Below, piece after piece: positions 57,380 to 64,000 of a DNA stretch of 64,000 bases. Location of the stretch: positions 52,620,783 to 52,684,782 of the forward strand of contig CM038464.1 of assembly GCA_021464415.1 (NCBI GenBank). The letters run 5' to 3'. This DNA is from Lonicera japonica. Taxonomy: Eukaryota; Streptophyta; Magnoliopsida; Dipsacales; Caprifoliaceae. Made by a program: the position numbers and the translations under genes. The notes below the pieces were generated by a model. The model made no database searches. It had not been told where the DNA came from and saw nothing but the letters and a program-made list of their open reading frames with translations. Positions within the stretch are counted from its first letter, which is position 1; each line of letters opens with the position of its first letter.

Positions 57380-59617
57380 TGTAACACCCCCGCTTTAATT
57401 ATACAGGATAACACATGTAAATAAGACCTGGAGTGTCACTAACCCATCTTAGTATGACTAAGACAGGTGTATAAGAGGAATATAGATCAACAGCAGCATA
57501 TATAAACCAGGCAATGATAAGCATTGGGTACAAAAATGATACTATAACTGATAAACATGCACATAGATATACATATCATGCGTTACGTGAACAACAAAAA
57601 TATATAGGCAGTCATCGGGTGAGTCATGGCTTCCCGAACTAACACATATGTTACAAAAATAAACCGTAGTATCAGAGCTTTCTACTTCGTCCCCGAACCC
57701 GTCGTCTCTTTCTCCCCCTGGGACTCGTGAGTACTTGAAATAGTTTAAAGAAACGGGGTGAGCTATGTGCTCAGTAGGGGTAAGTAATCACATACAAAAC
57801 ATAATCCAGTTTAGCAAATGTGTTCATATCATAATGCATGCATATGCCAATGCAGGTTACTTCCTTTGTGTCAACCGTATAGCCACGTAGCCAAATATAT
57901 CCATATCAAACCGGAGTAGAGCACAGGCCTGACCACCCGAGAGAAAATATAACAATGATCATAAATTGGCCCATCGGCCCCAGAGCATATCAACTGATCA
58001 TAATCAATTTGGACCACATGTCCATCAATAGTAAGGTAACCACAGAATCATCAGTGCCTTATCGTTGTCTAGATTTTTGGGCTACACAATGCTGGCTCTA
58101 GACAGCCGACGCGTTGCTGCCCTCCGGAGGTTTAGAGATTTTCAACCCAAGGGCACCAGGCCCCACTTATTTCCATCCCGGTAGGCACAGATCAATACAT
58201 CATTCCTTCACAATCGAAGGACCACAATAGAATCATATTCGGATCCATATCACATCCAGAATCAGATTATATGGAGTTTTCATCATCATAGTAATCATCA
58301 TAAGAAGTACGCCCATATGTCGAGCCATAAGAATGATCCACATATGCTGAGAATTCTTCAAACGCTTGGTTGACACAATAATAACATGCATGATATGCAA
58401 AACATGTTATTTCAAAGATAATAACAATGTATGCCATATCCACTTCCATAACTCCAATATCATATCCATTGGTGTGTAAAACTCATCAACAATCCAATTT
58501 ATCCGCAAACAACATGTAAATCACCAAGGGATACCACATATAGTTCAAATAACATTTATGAGCAAGTGTATATGGCACATCTTGCATAAATTATTATAAT
58601 CACAATTTTACAAGTCATAAAAATAACATAAGCACTTTAGTATTCAAGTTTCTCATGCAATTAACAACCATGAACAATAATTCTTGACAAATAAAAGCAT
58701 ATTATCTAGTTTATAAAGCCATAGGACCCCTACCTCTTGTTTATTAGCCGTATAGAAGGAAGAAAGAAGAGAATCCGAGCCCTCCTAAATGAATCTCAAG
58801 GAGGAAGATGATGAATAGTGGAGTTGAAGATGGTTCGGATGATTTTGCGCTTAATTCATTGATGCGGAAGGATTAATGCGTAGAAATCTCTTCCTTTCTC
58901 TCTCTAGAACCCTCTAGAAAGCTCTTCTAAAGTGTGGAAAAGTTTGGGTCGAAAAATGAGCTAAAACGCACTTAAAATGAGCCTAAGTCGGTGGAAAAAG
59001 TTAATTGGCGAACTGGTATGCCAAATATTGAATACCGGTCCGCGAAGCACAAATTTCGCAAAATTTTAGTGCCGGACCGGTATGCCAAAAACACCATACC
59101 GGTCCGCGCTTTAATTTTTGGGCCCTGGAGCACTGTTTTTGTTTTGGCCATAACTTTTCGCTCGGAACTCCGATTGAGGTGTTCTTTATGTACACGGAAA
59201 GGTACTTCAAAGATCTACAACTTTGTAAGAGAAAGTTTTCCCAAATTATGTATATATTTTTTCCAAAAATTCACCGAAGACAGCGCTCTGCCAAAACGCT
59301 ACTGAATGACCAGAATTTTGCAACGGGTCTACTTTGTGCCCCGTTTCGGAGTACGAATTAGCTTTTGGTTAAAACACAAAAGTTGTAGATTGGTATAAAT
59401 ACTAAACACCTACGTGAACGAAACCTTAATCGGGTAAGTAACGAAAAAATTACGATAACTCAAAGTTAGCTAAAATTAACAAATTGCAATGAACCAAAAC
59501 TTCCTATTTACCAACCAAAATCGATTCGGGCCACCCAAATCACCAAACGATCATTCATATATGTATCAAGGAGTTCATATAGCATAATTAACATTAATAT
59601 AAATATAGGATGCTACG
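57380..59617 (-). mobile_element. Solo LTR of a Gypsy-type element (2.24 kb) inserted in Copia gag
   Basis: It starts TGTAACACCCCCG and ends GGATGCTACG on the plus strand; the last base is probably a changed A. The 5 bp ggtaa flank both sides (57375-57379 and 59618-59622). The minus-strand reading has the order expected of an LTR: AT-rich start, then CTCTTACAAAGTTGTAGATC and TCGGAGTTCCGAGCGAAAAG (common in large Gypsy LTRs), a leader-like region, and the end GGGGGTGTTACA. It has no internal coding region, so it is a solo LTR. Confidence 0.82.
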
Positions 59618-59622
59618 GGTAA

Positions 59623-60045
59623 GATGCATGAGATTGGTCCGGGACCAAAGAGAGAAAATAAGAGGCAAAAGAGGAAAGCACAGTAAAAAGTTTGATAAGA
59701 CACAAGTGACTTGTTACAATTATGGTAACAAGTGTCATTATGCTCGTGAGTGCACTGAGCCTAAGAAGGTAATGTCTTATTTTTCTTCCTCAAATGGAAA
59801 CCTTGTTTCTGAAATTTTTGTTTCTAGTACTGTTTTACTTCATTGAATCTCATCCAATGTGGATTGTAGACTCAGGAGCCATGGACCACGTAGCTATAGA
59901 CAAAAATGAGTTTATGGAATTTCATCGAATTCCTTGTGGCACAAAATGGATTTATATAAGCAATAATGCAAGGGCAGAATTGAAAGGAACTGGCACATGC
60001 ATATTAGATTTGCGAGAAGGCTGGATCTTATACCTACACGATGTT
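59623..60045 (+). pseudogene. Copia element B zinc knuckle and protease
   Basis: The zinc knuckle near 59708-59754 reads CYNYGNKCHYARECT. The second metal ligand (normally Cys in CYxCG) is Tyr here, and the pattern is shifted. The protease follows with MWIVDSGAMDHV (active site DSG, about 59857-59893). A frame change connects them, and the downstream frame shifts again near 60000. The protease would cut the polyprotein. Confidence 0.8.
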
Positions 60046-61031
60046 CTTCTCCAAATATTCGACAAAATTTGGTCTCTGTTATTGCTCTACTAAAACTTGG
60101 ATATGGTTTAAATTTTCATAATAATTGTGTTATGATTTCTAATGGTACTACATATTACGGTTGTGGTTTTATTGTGGATGGTTTTATGGTGCTGAACACT
60201 AATTATGTCTATAATAAGCGTAATGTTTATTTTTCCTTATTTACTGAATCCAGTAATCATAATTTAGATTCCTGTTTGTGGCATGCAAGATTAGGACATA
60301 TTGGGCAAAATAGAATGACTCGACTGGCTCGTGATAGTATATTAGAATCAAATGTAAAATTTGAATTGCCTACTTGTGAATTTTTCCTTCAAAGCAAAGT
60401 TGTCAGGAAACCATTTGAAAAGGGAACACGAGCCGACTTCCCTTTACAACTTATACACTCTGACATTTACGGACCAATGAATGTAAGAGCAAGACATGGA
60501 GCCTCATATTTTATCACTTTTATAGACTTCACCCGATATGGTCATGTTTATTTGATTTTTCATAAATCTGAAGCATTAGATTGCTTTAAAAGATATTTAA
60601 ATGAGGTTGAGAATCAATTAGACAGAAAAGTGAAAGCTTTAAGGACCGATCGAGGAATAGAGTATTTATCTGACCAATTAAAAGAATTATGTCATGAAAA
60701 GGGTATTATGAGGTAATTAACTACTCCAAGAACTCCGCAACAAAATGGTGTTGCCGAGCGAATGAATAGAACTTTGCTAGAAATTGTTAGGTCCATGATG
60801 GCTCAAACTAATCTCTCAGTGCAATATTGGGGTGATGCTCTATTGACGGCAACCTATGTACTTAATCGTGTACCTTCAAAATCAGTTTCCTTAACACCTT
60901 ATGAGTTATGGACAAACAGAAAACCTAATTTGAATGAGTTGCATCCATGGGAATCCGCAACTTACATTCTTGATACTTTCCACAAATTTGGCAAATTAGG
61001 GCAAAAAGGCAAAAAAAATGTATCTTTATAA
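59997..61031 (+). pseudogene. Copia element B integrase
   Basis: The open stretch 59997-60716 includes the pre-integrase block (CLWHARLGHIGQNRM, LARDS and LPTCEFF, with the second Cys of the zinc domain replaced). The core starts with LIHSDIYGPM (first Asp, about 60450) and KALRTDRGIEYLS (second Asp, about 60650). After a TAA at 60716 come TPQQNGVAERMNRTLLE (catalytic Glu) and ALLTATYVLNRVPSKS. The enzyme inserts element cDNA into the genome. One nonsense codon and later frameshifts inactivate it. Confidence 0.88.
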
Positions 61032-62160
61032 AATACTCTGAAAACTCAAAGGGTTATGTATTTACTGATGAGGATTATGTTGGAAAGATTACAAAAATTG
61101 AGTCCCGATATGTCATTTATCTTGAAGATCATTTTCCTAAAAAGGAAAATGTAGATAAAAATCATCATTTATATGAGATGGAAGAAGAAAAAGAAGTTGG
61201 TACTAGTCAACCAAGTGTTGACCCTCAAGAAGAAGTACATAACTCTATTCTCGACAGTGGGAGCACACCAGAGTTGCTTCACCAATCTCAATTAAGTGGG
61301 AGAGTTGATGCGTCCGAAACCAATTTCAATTGGTGAAGATAATAATCCTCAATTATGAAGTAGTATACGTTCTAAGATTCCTAAAAGATGTTTTCCAATA
61401 GAAAACAAAGCATATATCGTTACTCCCTATGATGATGAAGAACCTAAAAGTGTGAAAGAGGCACTTGAATGTCTTGATAAAGAAAAGTGGAAACTTGTAT
61501 TGGAAGAAGAAATGGAATCTATGAGAGTCAATCAAGTTTGGAACTTAGTTGACTTACCGCCAGGACGTAAAGCCATTGAAAACAAATGGATTCGTAAAAT
61601 AAAGCGTAAGAAGGATGGTTCTATTGATAGATAAAGCTCGCCTAGTGGCAAAAGGTTATACCCAACAAAAAGGTATAGACTATAAGGAAACTTTCTCACT
61701 TGTTGTGAGATTTTCCTCTATTCGCCTAATTTTTGCTATTGTTGCACATTTAGATTTAGAATTGCATCAAATCGATGTGAAAATAGCTTTTCTCAATGGA
61801 GAGCTAGATGAAGAAAATCTACATGGTACAACCTGTAGATTTTATTGCCAAAGGTCAGGAGCACAAAGTTTACAAGTTCCAAAGATCTATATATGGCCTA
61901 AAGCAATCATCCAGACAGTGGTACCTCAGATTTCACAAGGCCATTTTGACCTATGAGTTTAAGATGATTGATGAGGACCAATATATTTATGTTAAAAGGT
62001 CAAATGGCAAATTTGCAATTATATATCTCTATGTTGATGACATTTTGATAGTTGGGATTGACAAGAAGTATATAATGGATATCAAAAGATGGTTATCCAC
62101 ACATTTTGACATGAAAGATATGGGTGAGGCTGACTACATACTAGCGTACAAATAAACTTT
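61032..62160 (+). pseudogene. Copia element B reverse transcriptase
   Basis: After a linker with several stops, the RT opens at about 61452 with EALECLDKEKWKLVLEEEME and [15 protein letters not shown]. After a frame change it continues with [30 protein letters not shown] (catalytic Asp), then [19 protein letters not shown] and LYVDDILIVG (catalytic YVDD, about 62032-62050). Two frameshifts (near 61625 and 61815) and a stop at about 62155 disrupt it. The catalytic residues are preserved. Confidence 0.88.
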
Positions 62161-62576
62161 TGGCATTGTCACAACAGAGTTGCATCCAGAAGATTTTAGA
62201 ACGTTTCCATATGGATAGTTGCAAGCCTGTGGATATTCCTGTGTCGAAGGGTGAGGTTTTGAGTCTTAATATGTGTCTTAAAAATCCACAAGAACGAAAG
62301 AAAATGTCCACTATACCATATGCTAGTGCTATAGGAAGTTTTATGTATGGTATGATGTGTACTCACCCGGACATATGTTTTGCTTTTGGGCTAGTTAGTC
62401 GATATCAATCGAATCCTGGACGAGAACATCGGAAAAGCTGTAAAAAAGAATCTTGAGATATCTCAAAGGCACTTTAGATTATTGTTTGTGTTATCAAGGG
62501 TCAAAATTGCGTCTAATTGGATATTCAGATGCTGATTGGGGAGGAGACCTAGATCAACGAAAATCAACCTCCGGTT
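62160..62576 (+). pseudogene. Copia element B RNase H start, cut by deletion
   Basis: PVDIPVSKGEVLS and MSTIPYASAIGSFMYGMMCT lie in one frame. After a frameshift (near 62455) MRYLKGTLDYCLCY and LIGYSDADWGGDLDQRKSTSG follow, the start of the Copia RNase H. The protein then breaks off at about 62576, where LTR sequence begins. The rest of RNase H, the 3' end of the internal region and most of the 3' LTR are missing. Confidence 0.88.
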
Positions 62577-62618
62577 ATTCAAATTATATATTCCGCATCC
62601 ATTGTTTATTATTCTTCA
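62576..62618 (+). mobile_element. Remnant of the 3' LTR of Copia element B
   Basis: The segment TTCAAATTATATATTCCGCA...TTATTCTTCA equals the last 43 bp or so of the 5' LTR (34079-34121) with a few changes. It is followed by the TSD tggtt. Confidence 0.9.
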
Positions 62619-62623
62619 TGGTT

Positions 62624-63500
62624 GGACTATGCTTTTAAAACGTTGCTATAGCTGGACAATTTAGTTAATACCTTCTGGTCTCAAAAACTCTTTTTTTTAA
62701 AGAATAATCATTGGGACGATATATGTAATATTGTCTCACTCTGAGACGAGTGAGACTATATTATAATATATCGCCTGAGACTATGTTTATCTTCTAATTG
62801 ATATAGATTTTTTAACATTAATAGGATAAATCAATCATTTTAGGATTACTGGTCTAGATCGCCAAACTAGCTAGAATTTATTTTATTTTACTTTTATAGA
62901 TTAGTGTTTTATATGTCTTTCGATTCATGAGCCGGATTCAATCTAATATATATATATATATATTTGAATCAAATTTGAATATAACATGCTCTAGTTCATA
63001 TTAATTTTATCTATTGATAGATGTTACCAAAATTGACTCTTAGTAATCCAATTTCTTGAACCAGCTTCATAACACACTCTAAGTATGGACAATATGACAT
63101 CTAATAATTCTTAACATTTTTTAAAACAAAATACTAACCTAAAATACTATTTGGTTAAGTATTAATAATAAAAATACTATTTGGTTAAATATTAATAATA
63201 TGCGCACAATTTAGGCTTGTGATGAAATCATGGGTTCAACTTCTTATTTAAGCATTATTTTTATGGTAATTTTTTGAACCATAAATGATAATTTCATAGA
63301 ACTAGCAAAAGATCTTCTCACCCTTTATATATAGAGAGAGATTATAGATTCACTTTATCAATCACAAGCATTGTTTTTATTATAAATTTCGATTATGTGA
63401 AAGGTAATTCTTTAAACCAAACAATTAGTATAAAATGTTTCAACCTCTCTTAACTTTTGAACTTTGGATAGTGGCCGCGCCAGCCCTCTGGAACCGCCTC
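62624..63500. other. AT-rich intergenic DNA, no gene seen
   Basis: It has a partly palindromic stretch (GTCTCACTCTGAGACGAGTG, about 62733) and an (AT)n run at 62947-62962. A short direct repeat (ATACTATTTGGTTAAxTATT) lies at 63144-63195. I see no coding evidence. Confidence 0.5.
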
Positions 63501-63504
63501 TAGA

Positions 63505-64000
63505 TATGGCAACGGACCGGGTTCAGGTTATGTTTACAATTTCTATCTCTGCCCTTACTACCAAAAACCATCCCCATCCATACCTCCATCCCCAATTTGG
63601 GGTATTGGGTAATCCCCATCCTTTTCCCTGTCGAGTAACGGATCCCTGTGGGGATTCCCCGATACTATTGAAAAAAAAAAAATAAGACAAGAAAAAGAAT
63701 GAGGTAAGAAATAATGTAATGTTATATAACATATACATGTGTAGATGAAAATATATATTTACACGATCAACAATGAACTAATTTTATATATAGACACACA
63801 TATATAAGTACAAAATAAGAAAATTACAAAATTAAGTATATCGAGACGAGTACGGGATGGAGACACCAATATCTGAACCCAATTCAAATTCGACTAATTT
63901 TAAAAATCCCCAACCCGTCTCGCCCTCAATTACTTGTCCCCATACTCACTTCCATTAAATCAAAAACCCGCAAATACCCAAACCGACGAATATTTTTGCA
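63505..64000. mobile_element. Partial non-autonomous DNA-transposon-like repeat, cut by the window end
   Basis: From ATATGGCAACGGACCGGGTT the segment is rich in CCCCATCC / GGGTTC strings, and the far end has inverted relatives (GAGACGAGTACGGGATGGAG, CCCAACCCGTCTCGCCC). Such GGCAACGGxCCGGGTT ends occur in dispersed plant MITEs. The other terminus is outside the window, so the class is a guess. Confidence 0.35.

Larger units (their letters stand above)
33683..62618 (+). mobile_element. Copia element B, interrupted by two later LTR-element insertions
   Basis: The outer ends are flanked by the same 5 bp, tggtt (33678-33682 and 62619-62623). The 5' LTR is complete (33683-34121) and followed at once by the primer-binding site. 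Coding parts (gag, protease, integrase, reverse transcriptase, start of RNase H) lie at 56794-62576 in the same orientation. Only the last 43 bp or so of the 3' LTR remain. A 20.9-kb Tat-type Gypsy element (34277-55157) sits in its leader and a 2.2-kb solo LTR (57380-59617) in its gag. Without them the element would be about 5.8 kb. Confidence 0.9.

Overview
This is nuclear DNA from a flowering plant, most likely a eudicot. It is AT-rich, its genes carry GT..AG introns, and it is packed with plant-type transposable elements (Copia, Tat-type Gypsy, L1-like LINEs, hAT and Tourist MITEs, a tRNA-derived SINE). I cannot name the species. Everything below was read by eye from the sequence; no database search was run.

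Only one ordinary host gene is evident: a five-exon, apparently intact cinnamyl-alcohol-dehydrogenase-family gene at 13077-16997 (+). Its spliced reading frame is 1083 nt (360 aa), and all zinc ligands and the NADP-binding loop are present. A Tourist-like MITE sits in its last intron. The 3' end of a decayed LINE lies about 300 bp upstream of its start codon.

Layout. 1-1823 (-): 5' part of a Copia element (open gag frame plus probable LTR), cut by the window edge. 1824-6930: AT-rich intergenic DNA with duplicated and inverted repeats. 6970-12785 (+): a nearly full-length but broken LINE with a 528-bp hAT MITE inside it (perfect 8-bp TSD). 13077-16997 (+): the CAD-family gene. 17000-23160: intergenic DNA with two more Tourist-like MITEs, a SINE with a 13-bp TSD, a C20 tract and small palindromes. 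23165-25500: a pair of about 335-bp inverted repeats enclosing a solo LTR. 25500-28490 (+): a second, badly decayed LINE. 28504-30014: a probable solo Copia LTR. 30081-32865: a second long inverted-repeat pair that has trapped a LINE 3' end (-). 33683-62618: one Copia element (TSD tggtt on both sides) blown apart by a complete 20.9-kb Tat-type Gypsy element (34277-55157, -, TSD gtggc) and by a 2.2-kb solo LTR (57380-59617, TSD ggtaa). 62624-64000: AT-rich DNA ending in a partial repeat.

The most interesting object is the 20.9-kb Tat element. Besides gag-protease-RT-dual RNase H-integrase on the minus strand, it carries two accessory genes on the opposite strand between pol and the 3' LTR: a DUF7745-like gene (44497-45753) and a plant-mobile-domain (PMD) gene with introns (39114-44037). 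One PMD intron holds about 25 copies of a 68-bp repeat with higher-order structure. The 12-bp palindrome TGTCGCGCGACA, or a one-base variant, occurs just upstream of the TATA box of all three promoters (the LTR and both accessory genes), which suggests one shared regulator. Most in-frame stops in the element look like CAG to TAG or CGA to TGA changes, the pattern expected from deamination of methylated cytosine.
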